NCBI RefSeq assembly: GCF_002104515.1
Contig: NZ_NBOE01000001.1
Coordinates: 186,001 to 250,000 of the forward strand
Direction: 5' to 3'
Origin: Colwellia polaris
GTDB lineage: Bacteria; Pseudomonadota; Gammaproteobacteria; Enterobacterales; Alteromonadaceae
Length of the DNA stretch: 64,000 nt
Shown here: in pieces, positions 55,332 to 63,994 of the stretch
Layout of the letters: every line of letters starts with the position of its first letter
Position numbering within the stretch: the stretch's first letter is position 1
The notes under the pieces: model-generated
Told to the model about the DNA's origin: nothing
What the model saw: the letters and a program-made list of their open reading frames with translations, nothing else
Databases searched by the model: none
Position numbers and translations under genes: made by a program

Positions 55332-56471
55332 ATGAGTAATAAAATTAAAGTATTAGTGCATGGCACTGGTTTTGCTGGGCAAGGGCACACAGACGCCTTT
55401 AGATATGCCGGCGCTGAAGTGGTGGGTATTGTTGGTAGAACCAAGAGCGTGGTTGAACAAGTTGCTAAAGACATGAGTATTCCTTATGCCGGCACAAATT
55501 GGCAGCAGGCGTTAGAAGAGTGTAAACCTGATGTGGTGTCGATTGCTACACCGGGTGGCGCACATGTTAAGCCGATAGAGCAAGCAATTGAATTTGGCTG
55601 TCATGTTTTCTGCGATAAGCCATTAACACAAAGTGGTGCAACGTCAAAAGCGTTATACCAATTAGCTCAAGCTAAAAATGTTAAAACTGCTTTCGCCGCA
55701 AGTTTTAGGTATATGCCAGAAATACTCCATGCGAAAAAGCTTGTTGCTGAAGGAGTTATAGGCGAACCGCTTGAAGTTGAATGTATTTCTCATTTTAATT
55801 TAGAGCGTGATATTCCCTTTGGCTGGTCGCATCGAAAAGAAGAGGGTGGTGGACGACTGAATAATAACTTTACTCATATGATGTCGATTGTTACTTCGGT
55901 CGTTGGCGAGAAAATTTTATCTATTATGGGTGAGGTTCGTGACGATTTAGGTAAAGCGCCGATTGTGGAAGGTGTGCACAACTTTAAAACTCGACGTGAC
56001 TTTATTCCCAAGGATTTAAACGATGCTTCACTGCAGTGGGGAGAATCAAATGTTGAGTGGTCGTATAACGTATTAGCGCAATTAGAGAGTCCATTTGCTG
56101 AAAAGCCGGTTTCTGTCATGTTTAAACATGGCGGGTTGCATCCACGCTTTAACGAAGATCACATTGTATTTTATGGTAGTAAAGGTGCAATTTATATTAA
56201 GGGGCATTACGGTGCAGGGCCACTGTATATATACGGCGATAATAAAGAATGGCAGGAAGTACCATTACCTGCAGAAATTGCAGCAGATGTGCCTAATGTT
56301 GAAGGTGATACCGAAAGAAACTGGCGCTACCTTATTCGTGAATTAGTGAAAGACATTAAAGGTGAAACTGTGCCGCCTTACCAAACATTTAAAGAAGGCA
56401 GTCAATATCAACAGCTTATTGATTTAATTCGTAAAAATGACTACTGGGTTGATGTCAGTCATCTGCAATAA
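55332..56471 (+). CDS. Gfo/Idh/MocA family oxidoreductase
   Basis: This 379-residue protein has an N-terminal NAD(P)-binding Rossmann domain (VHGTGFAGQGHTDA), the family motif FCDKPL (catalytic Lys of the E-K-P type; here D-K-P) near residue 97 and a C-terminal alpha/beta domain with HFNLERDIPFGW and NNNFTHMM. These enzymes oxidise or reduce sugars and sugar acids. Located 48 bp after manD, it may act on a uronate, for example reducing D-mannuronate to D-mannonate; that is only a proposal. Confidence 0.85.
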   Translation: MSNKIKVLVHGTGFAGQGHTDAFRYAGAEVVGIVGRTKSVVEQVAKDMSIPYAGTNWQQALEECKPDVVSIATPGGAHVKPIEQAIEFGCHVFCDKPLTQSGATSKALYQLAQAKNVKTAFAASFRYMPEILHAKKLVAEGVIGEPLEVECISHFNLERDIPFGWSHRKEEGGGRLNNNFTHMMSIVTSVVGEKILSIMGEVRDDLGKAPIVEGVHNFKTRRDFIPKDLNDASLQWGESNVEWSYNVLAQLESPFAEKPVSVMFKHGGLHPRFNEDHIVFYGSKGAIYIKGHYGAGPLYIYGDNKEWQEVPLPAEIAADVPNVEGDTERNWRYLIRELVKDIKGETVPPYQTFKEGSQYQQLIDLIRKNDYWVDVSHLQ

Positions 56472-56494
56472 ATTTAAGCCGAAAAGGTAAGCTC

Positions 56495-58240
56495 ATGTTT
56501 TATGATTATTTGGTAATCGCAGGATACTTTACCCTCATTATGGGGATAGGCTTTGCTTTTAAAGGTATGGCTAAAAACTCAACCAGTGACTACTTTCGCG
56601 GTGGCGGGAGAATGTTGTGGTGGATGGTAGGTTCAACCGCCTTTATGGCGCAGTTTTCTGCCTGGACCTTCACCGGGGCAGCCGGTAAAGCATACACAGA
56701 TGGTTTTGCTATGAGTTTAGTATTTTTCGCCAATACTTTTGCTTACTTTTGCGGTTGGGCATATTTTTCACACCGTTTTCGTCAAATGCGTGTTGATACA
56801 CCAACCGAAGGCATAAAACGTCGCTTTGGCCAGCAAAATGAAACGTTTTTTTCATGGGCATTAATTGTGTTTAGTGTGATTAATGCCGGTGTTTGGCTGA
56901 ATGCGCTGGGTGTGTTCTCTAGCGCGGTATTTAATGCTGATATTACGCTTACTATTATTATTACTGGTTTAACAGTGCTATTTGTTTCAGTACTTTCTGG
57001 GGCATGGGGAGTTGTAGCATCAGACTTTGTGCAAACGTTAGTCGTTGCTGTAGTTTCTATTGCTTGCGCGATTGTCGCCTTAGTTCAAGTAGGCGGTCCT
57101 GTTGAAATGGTAACCCAATTTCCGTCTGACTTTATGATGGGTCCCGATATGAACTATGGTTTGTTATTAGTTGGCACTTTTGTTTTCTTTCTAGCTAAAC
57201 AAATGATCACCATTATGAATTTGAACGACTCCTTTCGCTTTCTAAATGCAAAAGACTCTGACAACGCTAGAAAGGCGGCTTTACTGGCCATGGTATTAAT
57301 GGGGTTTGGTAGTATTATATGGTTTATACCGCCTTGGGTTTCGGCCATTTTGTATCCTGAAGCGGCCGCTGCATTTCCAGAATTAGGTAACAAAGCAGCT
57401 GATGCTGTGTACTTGGTATTTGCTCGCAATACTATGCCAATAGGAACGGTAGGCTTGTTATTAGCCGGACTTTTCGCTGCTACCATGTCATCAATGGACT
57501 CGTCTTTAAATAAAAACGCCGGTATATTTGTGCGCAGTATTTACCAACCATTATTGGCGAAAAAAAATAAAGTTATTGATGATAAGCACTTATTAAAGGT
57601 TAGCCGAGTTGTTAGTTTCGCTTGTGGTATTTTGGTGATCTCGGTGGCGTTATTTTTTAAGTCACTTAAAGAATTAAGCTTGTTTGACTTAATGATGTCG
57701 TTATCAACCATGATCCAAGTACCGCTGCTTATTCCGCTTATTTTTGGTTTGTTTATCAAGAAAACACCTAATTGGGCGCCATGGGTTACCGTCGCTTTAG
57801 GCTTGTTTATCTCGTGGTTTATGATGAATGTATTAACACCACAAGTATTCGCTAATTGGTTAGGCTTAAATGAACTAACTCGAAGAGAATCAGTTGATAT
57901 GAACTTAATGCTCACCATAGCCGCACACTTGATTTTTACCGCAGGATTTTTCTGCTTAACCACTTTTTTTTATAAAGCCGAGCATGACGAACATCGACAA
58001 GCGCGAGAAAAATTCTTTGTTGATATTGAAACCCCAGTCATTGCCGATAACGAACAAGATGATTACGACCGTAAACAAAGAGACAAGTTAGGTTCTATGG
58101 TGCTGTTAATGGGCAGCGGCGTAACATTTATGGCGTTAATTCCCAACCCATTATGGGGTAGGGGTATGTTTGTCGCCTGTGCTTTGGTGATTTTAGCCGT
58201 AGGTGTTTTTTTGAAAAGAAGCGCTAAACCAATCGCTTAA
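56495..58240 (+). CDS. Sodium:solute symporter (SSS family), probable uronate or sugar importer
   Basis: The 581-residue polytopic protein has the SSS pattern SDYFRGGGRMLWWMVGSTAF (about 30-49) and about 14 helices, with MSSMDSSLNKNAGIFVRSIY in the C-terminal core. Oligoalginate transporters of Vibrio (Toa type) belong to this family. Its place between manD-type enzymes and next to an alginate lyase suggests a sugar acid as substrate. It follows the oxidoreductase gene by 23 bp. Confidence 0.87.
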   Translation: MFYDYLVIAGYFTLIMGIGFAFKGMAKNSTSDYFRGGGRMLWWMVGSTAFMAQFSAWTFTGAAGKAYTDGFAMSLVFFANTFAYFCGWAYFSHRFRQMRVDTPTEGIKRRFGQQNETFFSWALIVFSVINAGVWLNALGVFSSAVFNADITLTIIITGLTVLFVSVLSGAWGVVASDFVQTLVVAVVSIACAIVALVQVGGPVEMVTQFPSDFMMGPDMNYGLLLVGTFVFFLAKQMITIMNLNDSFRFLNAKDSDNARKAALLAMVLMGFGSIIWFIPPWVSAILYPEAAAAFPELGNKAADAVYLVFARNTMPIGTVGLLLAGLFAATMSSMDSSLNKNAGIFVRSIYQPLLAKKNKVIDDKHLLKVSRVVSFACGILVISVALFFKSLKELSLFDLMMSLSTMIQVPLLIPLIFGLFIKKTPNWAPWVTVALGLFISWFMMNVLTPQVFANWLGLNELTRRESVDMNLMLTIAAHLIFTAGFFCLTTFFYKAEHDEHRQAREKFFVDIETPVIADNEQDDYDRKQRDKLGSMVLLMGSGVTFMALIPNPLWGRGMFVACALVILAVGVFLKRSAKPIA

Positions 58241-58256
58241 TTAAAGAGATAATATA

Positions 58257-59120
58257 ATGTTTGCAAAAATTAACTTAATAGCAATAGTCTTCATCTTTTC
58301 TACTACGACTATTAGTTGTACTGCAAAGCATAAAACGCTTAACAGCACGGTAAGTAAAGTAAAACCTGCCGTGGTGTTAACTCATGGTATTGACCAATCT
58401 GCTGGCGGTGTTGCAACTTACATAATAACAACGAATAACGCGACTTATTATTTGGAAAAACAAGGTGGCGGTTTATCAAGCATGGAAGATATTGAAGGTG
58501 TTGATTGGTTAGGGTTTAACAACACTAAAGGTTCCGGCCACAAGGGTGAATATCGCGGCTTTCCAAATGCTATTCATAAGCAGGACGGTAATTATTTTCA
58601 TGCGCTTAACGCCGGCACCAATTTATCGACTTCTGAAGTTAATATTGAATCAGAAAAACACGTTCGCATTACTTTTACATCAGGTAATAAAAAGTGGCAA
58701 GGCCAATGGGATTTCTACCCTGAGCGTTTAGATTTTACCATGAGCGAAGTTAGTGCAGGCTATAAATACTGGATACAATACGAAGGTGTGCCTTATGGGG
58801 AAATGGATAAAACCGACTTTTGGTTTAGTGCGAGTGACAACAAAGCTCATGCCATCAACGAGCCATATTTGGCTGACTTACCAAACACTGAATGGATAGC
58901 GTTCGGTGATATAAAAAGCCCAAGAATGTTATATATGTTGCACCATCAAGACGATGAATACCCAGATAATTACGTAAGTAGACCTGATATGACTGTCTTT
59001 GGCTTTGGTCGAAGTAATAAAGATAAATTCTTAGATACGCCTCAACGATTTTCTCTTGGTTTTATTGAATCATCTGAATATGAACAAGTAAAAGTAACGG
59101 TCGAGAAAATTATGCTGTAA
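58257..59120 (+). CDS. Conserved lipoprotein of unknown function
   Basis: The 287-residue protein has a lipobox-like TTISC (Cys about residue 21). The mature part is beta-rich and contains the strongly conserved-looking GGLSSMEDIEGVDWLGFN (about 75-92) and GEYRGFPNAIH. I recall similar proteins in Planctomycetes and other marine bacteria, often next to sugar-catabolic genes, but no function is known to me. As the last gene of the manD operon (16-bp gap) it may bind or process a carbohydrate in the envelope. Confidence 0.7.
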   Translation: MFAKINLIAIVFIFSTTTISCTAKHKTLNSTVSKVKPAVVLTHGIDQSAGGVATYIITTNNATYYLEKQGGGLSSMEDIEGVDWLGFNNTKGSGHKGEYRGFPNAIHKQDGNYFHALNAGTNLSTSEVNIESEKHVRITFTSGNKKWQGQWDFYPERLDFTMSEVSAGYKYWIQYEGVPYGEMDKTDFWFSASDNKAHAINEPYLADLPNTEWIAFGDIKSPRMLYMLHHQDDEYPDNYVSRPDMTVFGFGRSNKDKFLDTPQRFSLGFIESSEYEQVKVTVEKIML

Positions 59121-59288
59121 ATAGCGATTTGATAAGTTATTTCTTTCGTCGATATTTTAGCAGCACTAGGCCGCGCTTTAGATATTATAAATAAAGCAAG
59201 TAAAGCACTAATAATTGGTTGAGTTTTATTTGAAAATACTGATAATTGTCTTTAATTATGTATATATGACAAGGTATTAATAGAAGAA

Positions 59289-59365
59289 TGGGGTGGCTAA
59301 AGGGACTTGAACCCTCGACAACCGGAATCACAATCCGGGGCTCTACCAACTGAGCTATAGCCACC
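59289..59365 (-). tRNA. tRNA-His (GTG anticodon)
   Basis: The minus strand folds as a full cloverleaf: acceptor GTGGCTA with TAGCCAC, D-arm AGCTCAGTTGGTAGAGC, anticodon arm CCGGATTGTGATTCCGG with GTG, and a T-arm GAGGGTTCAAGTCCCT. An extra C on the template (59365) gives the G-1 characteristic of tRNA-His, and CCA is encoded at the 3' end (59289-59291). Confidence 0.97.
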
Positions 59366-59578
59366 ACTGATATTACTTGAAGCGCCCAGTGACAAGGCGC
59401 GAGGATTGTATTGCATTTTATAGTGATATGACAAGTGAAATATCACATTTAGATCGTTTTTTTTGAATTTTTGTCGAGTATTGTAATATTTTTTGCTCGG
59501 GGACCCGTTATTCCGTTATTTTAACTTTTATCTGTAACTTGCTAATATGAGTTATAGCCATTTAATAAGATAGCCATT

Positions 59579-60127
59579 ATGTCATTAGAAAAAATTTCAA
59601 CACAAATTTCAAACGCTCAGCAGGGTAATGTTAAGAAAATGCCACCTGTTGAGTTATGGGATCCGCCTTTTTGTGGTGATATAGACCTAGAAATAAAATC
59701 GGACGGTAGCTGGTTTTATAATGGTAGCGTTTTTAAGCGTTTGTCTTTAGTTAAGTTATTTGCATCGGTATTAAAAAAAGAAGATGAAAAATATTTTTTG
59801 GTAACGCCGGTTGAAAAAATAGGCATAAAGGTTGTTGATGCACCATTTATTTTAACGCAATGGCAATGGATCGATGAAGAAAAAACCCGTATGCAAGTCA
59901 CTACTAATTTAGACGATAGCTTTATATTAAATGCAGAACACCCTTTAGATATTGCAGAAGATGGTGCTTTATACGTTACGGTTAGACGAAATTTAAAGGC
60001 CAAGGTACATCGTAATGTTTATTATCAATGGGTAGATTTAGCCAAAGAAGATAAAAATGAGCAGGGCACTGAGTTGGTGTTTTTCAGCGCCGATTGTCGG
60101 TTTATTTTAGGCAAACTAGAAGATTAA
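59579..60127 (+). CDS. DUF1285 family protein
   Basis: The 182-residue product matches DUF1285, including PPVELWDPPFCGDIDLEIKS and GSWFYNGSVFKR. Structures of the family show a mixed alpha/beta fold but the function is unknown. The gene ends 1 bp before the convergent hemN. A tRNA-His lies upstream on the opposite strand. Confidence 0.85.
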   Translation: MSLEKISTQISNAQQGNVKKMPPVELWDPPFCGDIDLEIKSDGSWFYNGSVFKRLSLVKLFASVLKKEDEKYFLVTPVEKIGIKVVDAPFILTQWQWIDEEKTRMQVTTNLDDSFILNAEHPLDIAEDGALYVTVRRNLKAKVHRNVYYQWVDLAKEDKNEQGTELVFFSADCRFILGKLED

Positions 60128-60128
60128 G

Positions 60129-61499
60129 TTATATCACCCGAGAAAAGCGTTGCTGATTTAGTTTTTGCTTTAGGTTGGCATCAAAGCTCATGCAAATGTT
60201 TCGTATTAATAATCGAGCTTTTTGATCTACACGAATATTATTTTGTGTATTGCTGAGTAAGCCGTCATTAATAAAAGGCTTAAGCAGAGGTAGATCTTCA
60301 GCGAAGTATTGGTCAAAATCAATTGAATATTTTTCATTAATTTTATTTTTGTTGATAGACATATTACACATTAATTCACGAATAACTTCGCCTCGAATAA
60401 TGTCATCTTGAGTGAGTTTTAACCCTTTTTCATGTGCATGCGCGTTTGCATCAATTGCTTTATAATAGTTCGGTAGTTCTTTGGTGTTTTGGCTTAAGCT
60501 ATTTCCAATAGCGCTTATTGCTGACACACCTAAACCGAGCAAGTCGCCACCGCCTTTGGTGGTGTAGCCTTGAAAATTTCTGTGTAAATTCCCTTCTTTT
60601 TGAGCGATAGCTAACTCATCTTCCGGCTTGGCGAAGTGATCCATTCCGATAAAGTCGTAGCCAAAGTCACAAAGCTTTTCTATGGCAAGTTTCATTAAAG
60701 CAAACTTCTCATCTATGCTTGGTAGCCATTCATCTTTCAGTTTACGTTGAGCAGCAAACCGGGAGGGCATATGGGCATAACTAAAGAGTGAAATGCGATC
60801 AACGGCCATTTCATGTGCTTTGTTCAGTGTACGGGTGAATGTTGCTATATTTTGATGTGGTAAACCATAGATTAAATCAATATTAATCGACTTGAAGCCA
60901 ACGTGCTTGGCATGAGCAATAAATTTCTCTATAAATTCGGTTGATTGCACTCTATTAATGGTTTGCTGCACTTTTTCATCGATGTCTTGCACACCAATGC
61001 TTAAGCGATTAAACCCTAAACTATATAAATGTTCGGCTAAGTTCATTTCTATTTCACGTGGGTCTATTTCAATACTCATCTCTACTTGCTCAGAGAAGGT
61101 AAATTGCTCTTTTAATAACACAACTAATTTGGTTATTTGTTCGTGATTTAAGAAACTAGGCGTACCTCCACCCCAATGCAGTTGTTTAACGGTATAGTTT
61201 TTAAATAAAGGTGCTTTTGCGATAATTTCTTTTGCAAGAAATGCTAGGTAGGTGTCAGCTTTATCTCTGTGGCGAGTAACGACTTTATTGCACCCGCAGT
61301 AATAGCAAAGGCTATGACAAAAAGGAATATGAACATACAAGGATAACGCTTGATTTGGGGATGCTTCAATAGTTGAAACTAAATCACTATATTTGAATTG
61401 TTCAGTAAATTCTAACGCGGTTGGGTACGAGGTATAACGCGGCCCACTGGTGTTATATTTTTTTAGTAAGGCATTATCGAAAAAGTTATGGGTTTGCAT
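60129..61499 (-). CDS. hemN: Oxygen-independent coproporphyrinogen III oxidase
   Basis: The 456-residue radical SAM enzyme decarboxylates coproporphyrinogen III to protoporphyrinogen IX without oxygen. The iron-sulfur motif lies in HIPFCHSLCYYCGC (about 57-70), with GGGTPSFL, IEIDPREI, DLIYGLPHQ and GLGVSAIS following. The first strand and R-Y-T-S-Y-P start are typical of HemN. In E. coli hemN is next to yihI, as here with two genes between. Confidence 0.94.
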   Translation of the reverse strand: MQTHNFFDNALLKKYNTSGPRYTSYPTALEFTEQFKYSDLVSTIEASPNQALSLYVHIPFCHSLCYYCGCNKVVTRHRDKADTYLAFLAKEIIAKAPLFKNYTVKQLHWGGGTPSFLNHEQITKLVVLLKEQFTFSEQVEMSIEIDPREIEMNLAEHLYSLGFNRLSIGVQDIDEKVQQTINRVQSTEFIEKFIAHAKHVGFKSINIDLIYGLPHQNIATFTRTLNKAHEMAVDRISLFSYAHMPSRFAAQRKLKDEWLPSIDEKFALMKLAIEKLCDFGYDFIGMDHFAKPEDELAIAQKEGNLHRNFQGYTTKGGGDLLGLGVSAISAIGNSLSQNTKELPNYYKAIDANAHAHEKGLKLTQDDIIRGEVIRELMCNMSINKNKINEKYSIDFDQYFAEDLPLLKPFINDGLLSNTQNNIRVDQKARLLIRNICMSFDANLKQKLNQQRFSRVI

Positions 61500-61704
61500 A
61501 AGAGGGCCAGTTTATCTATTTTTCGATATTATAAATAAACTCGCTTCTCAAACATTGATCGAGCGCAATAGTGCATGCTTTTTTGAGAAAAAAAAGCTAC
61601 TCATAGTGTAAATATATGAATAGCTTATTGTAGTACGTTCAAACTTAAATTTTGAGCTTTTTATACTATAGTAACTAACAGGTGCTTTAAGTAAATATTG
61701 CTAT

Positions 61705-62211
61705 TTAAATGGTAGTTTTTGTTTCACTTAGCATACTATTTCGTTCATTGGCGTATTGATGTAATAGCGCTATATCTTGTCGAATAGCATCTGCCATTTC
61801 AGCTTCGAGTTTCATGCGCTCAAAATCTAGTTTCATGCGTGTTTTTTTATCAAGCTTTTTACGCGCTGCTAAAATTGGCATATGCTTTATAGCTTCATAA
61901 AATGTAAATATAGCAGGAAACTGCACACTTAAATCTTGGCTTAATTTTAATGAGTCAAGTAAAACGCTTAAGCGCCAACAGCCTTCTGCGATATCGCATT
62001 GCTCTTCTTTCATCGCGCGAACAATGATAATAACGCTAGCTATTATTTTTTTGTCATGCTGTTGCAAAGCTTGTTGCTGAGCTATTTCTTTTTGCTTTTG
62101 TGCCAGTGTTTGCTGTTTTAACTGTCGCAATAGTTTTACGGCTATGGCGGCTAATACTGCAATAATAACAAAAGCCAATAATGCAAGGTAAACCCATGGA
62201 TTTGATAGCAT
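61705..62211 (-). CDS. DUF2489 family membrane-anchored protein
   Basis: The 168-residue protein has one N-terminal membrane helix (about 4-27, VYLALLAFVIIAVLAAIAV) and a long helical, coiled-coil-rich cytoplasmic region (QLKQQTLAQKQKEIAQQQAL). Two cysteines flank EEQCDIAEGCWRL. It fits DUF2489, which occurs beside yihI and hemN in gammaproteobacteria. It starts 9 bp after yihI ends, so the two form an operon. The function is unknown. Confidence 0.8.
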   Translation of the reverse strand: MLSNPWVYLALLAFVIIAVLAAIAVKLLRQLKQQTLAQKQKEIAQQQALQQHDKKIIASVIIIVRAMKEEQCDIAEGCWRLSVLLDSLKLSQDLSVQFPAIFTFYEAIKHMPILAARKKLDKKTRMKLDFERMKLEAEMADAIRQDIALLHQYANERNSMLSETKTTI

Positions 62212-62220
62212 TGATGTTAC

Positions 62221-62793
62221 CTATTCAAATTTGGTTAAATCACTATTATTAAATTTGTCCCATAGATCATCTTCTGAGTCTGATTTTTTAGGCTGTGCTA
62301 CAACATCATCTTCATCATCTAGGCCTAACGCATCACTGATTTTTTCGTGTTGTTCCATTAGGGTATTATAGTAGTCAATTTCTTCTGATGATAAAGCTAT
62401 GTCATCATCTTGTTTTTCAAGAATCTCAAGCAATCTTGGATCTTGCTCAATGCGACTTAATTGATCTGCTAATGACTCGCCTGTTTCAACTGCGCGGATG
62501 CCTGCGATAGGGGAGTTATCTTGCACTTTCTTCGCTGGTTTGGTTTTTATTGGCGCACTAATCGGCTTACCTAAATCGATAGGCGTTTTATTGCCAATAC
62601 GAGGATCTTTATGCTTAGCAGAAGTTTGGCTTTGAGTAACTTTTTTCGTGGCTTCTTTTTGACGGTTACCCGCTTCGTTACCATTAGATTTTTTTGCTCT
62701 ACGCGGTTTTGGTTCGACTAATTTTTTTTTGTCATCTTTTAGGATGCCAATAGAACCTGTGCCCGGTTTGCGTGATTTTTTCGTACGAGACAT
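62221..62793 (-). CDS. yihI: Der GTPase-activating protein YihI
   Basis: This 190-residue protein has a basic, lysine-rich N-terminal half (MSRTKKSRKPGTG) and an acidic C-terminal half (LDDEDDVV), the usual form of YihI, which stimulates the ribosome-assembly GTPase Der. In E. coli it lies beside hemN and next to csrC; here hemN follows and a CsrB/CsrC-like RNA lies just upstream, so the neighbourhood agrees. Confidence 0.92.
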   Translation of the reverse strand: MSRTKKSRKPGTGSIGILKDDKKKLVEPKPRRAKKSNGNEAGNRQKEATKKVTQSQTSAKHKDPRIGNKTPIDLGKPISAPIKTKPAKKVQDNSPIAGIRAVETGESLADQLSRIEQDPRLLEILEKQDDDIALSSEEIDYYNTLMEQHEKISDALGLDDEDDVVAQPKKSDSEDDLWDKFNNSDLTKFE

Positions 62794-62863
62794 AGTAATA
62801 ACTTAAAATAATGAACAATTAGGTTTATTTTACGACATTCCGCACTAAACAGCGATAGAAAGA

Positions 62864-63205
62864 AAAAAAGCGACGTAAATAACGTCGCTTTTTGAGAAAA
62901 TGCGGCAATTGCCAACATATAAATCCCGATTCTTAAGTGGCTGTCCTAGCCTTTTGTTACAGTCCCTGTGAGTTTAATAATTTCTAATATTATTTTTTAT
63001 TATTATCGTAGCACTTTATTTTATTTTTATCGGTCATCCTGACACTTTCTTGGGCTATCCTTTATGTCTAATATAGACAAAATATTCAATGCTTTCCCTA
63101 AGCAGTAGTAAACCATCCCTATTGTAAATATTGTTCTGCGTTAAATAACGCTTACTTGCTGTCCGTGCTGTGACTATCCATTTTGTTAGTTGCTATCTAC
63201 GTAGC
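62864..63205 (-). ncRNA. CsrB/CsrC-family regulatory RNA (CsrA-sequestering)
   Basis: The minus strand carries nine GGA motifs between 63179 and 62924. Four are in loops of perfect hairpins: TGCTT-AGGGA-AAGCA (63090-63104), GTCA-GGA-TGAC (63033-63043), ACAG-GGA-CTGT (62959-62969) and GGCT-AGGAC-AGCC (62939-62951); AATCGGGATT is a weaker fifth. It ends in a terminator, GCGACGT / ACGTCGC followed by TTTTTTTC (62893-62864). A TTGATG / TAAAGT box pair would start the RNA near 63205, for a length of about 340 nt. No protein frame fits. The position before yihI matches csrC of E. coli. The exact 5' end is uncertain. Confidence 0.88.
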
Positions 63206-63401
63206 TGCCCATACTTTACGTGAGTTTCGACAAGCATCAAGTGCTTTTTTTCGTTTTTTTACTAACTCAAAAGCTAAAACTCAGCAAGTCTTTGTTTTTA
63301 AGTGTAATAAAATTGTTAAAATATGTAATTTATTTTTTATTAATTTCTATTTTATGGTCAATGTCTTACAAAAAAGCTTACTTTGAAGGGTAATTTGTTT
63401 G

Positions 63402-63439
63402 CAAGCCTTACTTACGAAGCTCTTCGTTATTAAGGCTTG
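63402..63439. terminator. Long hairpin downstream of the VOC gene
   Basis: Two 18-base arms starting CAAGCCTTA pair at 16 of 18 positions around CT, with an inner ACGAAG / CTTCGT helix. It starts 22 bp after the VOC stop codon. No T-run follows on either strand, so termination may be weak or the structure may stabilise an RNA end. Confidence 0.55.
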
Positions 63440-63460
63440 TAGCAATGTTCTGGTTAAAAT

Positions 63461-63994
63461 TTAGTCGTTTAACTCATGTAACCAAGCGGCATGTGTTGGT
63501 GCTTTTTTAGTTTTTGACCATTCTTCTACCATCAGTGGAGCGACCCGTTTAAGTTCAGCATATTGCTCTTTTGTACCAATATTGGCTGCTAACTCTAAAC
63601 GATGTCCATTTGGGTCGAAGAAGTAAATTGATTTAAATACACCATGATTTACCGGGCCTAATATATCTATTCCCTGTGACTCTAAATCGTTTTTTGCTGA
63701 GATTAAAGCGTCTAAATCTTCAACTTCTAGAGCGATATGTTGTACCCATGTAGGTGTGTTTTCATCGCGACCCATGTCAGGAGAATTTGGAATTTCAAAA
63801 AATGCGAGTATATTGCCCATGCCTGCATCTAAAAATATATGCATGTAAGGATCAGGCGCCTTGGTTGACGGCACTTCATTTTCTGCAATCGCAACCGTCA
63901 GTTCCATGTTTAAATGTTTTTGGTACCAGTCGACAGTTTCTTTGGCATCTTTACAGCGATAAGCCACGTGGTGAAAGCGTTTTAAATTAATCAT
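63461..63994 (-). CDS. VOC superfamily protein (glyoxalase/extradiol dioxygenase-like)
   Basis: The 177-residue protein has the VOC domain pattern: MINLKRFHHVAYRCKD with a metal-type His, YMHIFLDAGMGN, and the second half VQHIALEVEDLDAL, with FFDPNGHRLEL carrying Glu at the end. It should bind a metal; the substrate is unknown. The ATG at 63992-63994 lies at the window edge, so the ribosome site is not visible and an earlier start is possible. Confidence 0.75.
   Translation of the reverse strand: MINLKRFHHVAYRCKDAKETVDWYQKHLNMELTVAIAENEVPSTKAPDPYMHIFLDAGMGNILAFFEIPNSPDMGRDENTPTWVQHIALEVEDLDALISAKNDLESQGIDILGPVNHGVFKSIYFFDPNGHRLELAANIGTKEQYAELKRVAPLMVEEWSKTKKAPTHAAWLHELND

Noticed and set aside
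59185-59367. Minus-strand frame over the tRNA-His gene
   Set aside because: It is simply a translation across the tRNA and its flank.
62864-63205. Spot 42 (spf) RNA, also known from the polA-yihI region
   Set aside because: The sequence does not resemble Spot 42, whereas the many GGA hairpins fit CsrB/CsrC.
63183-63386. Plus-strand reading frame of 67 codons in the sRNA region
   Set aside because: It has no ribosome site or recognisable domain and overlaps the upstream part of the minus-strand sRNA; it looks like chance.
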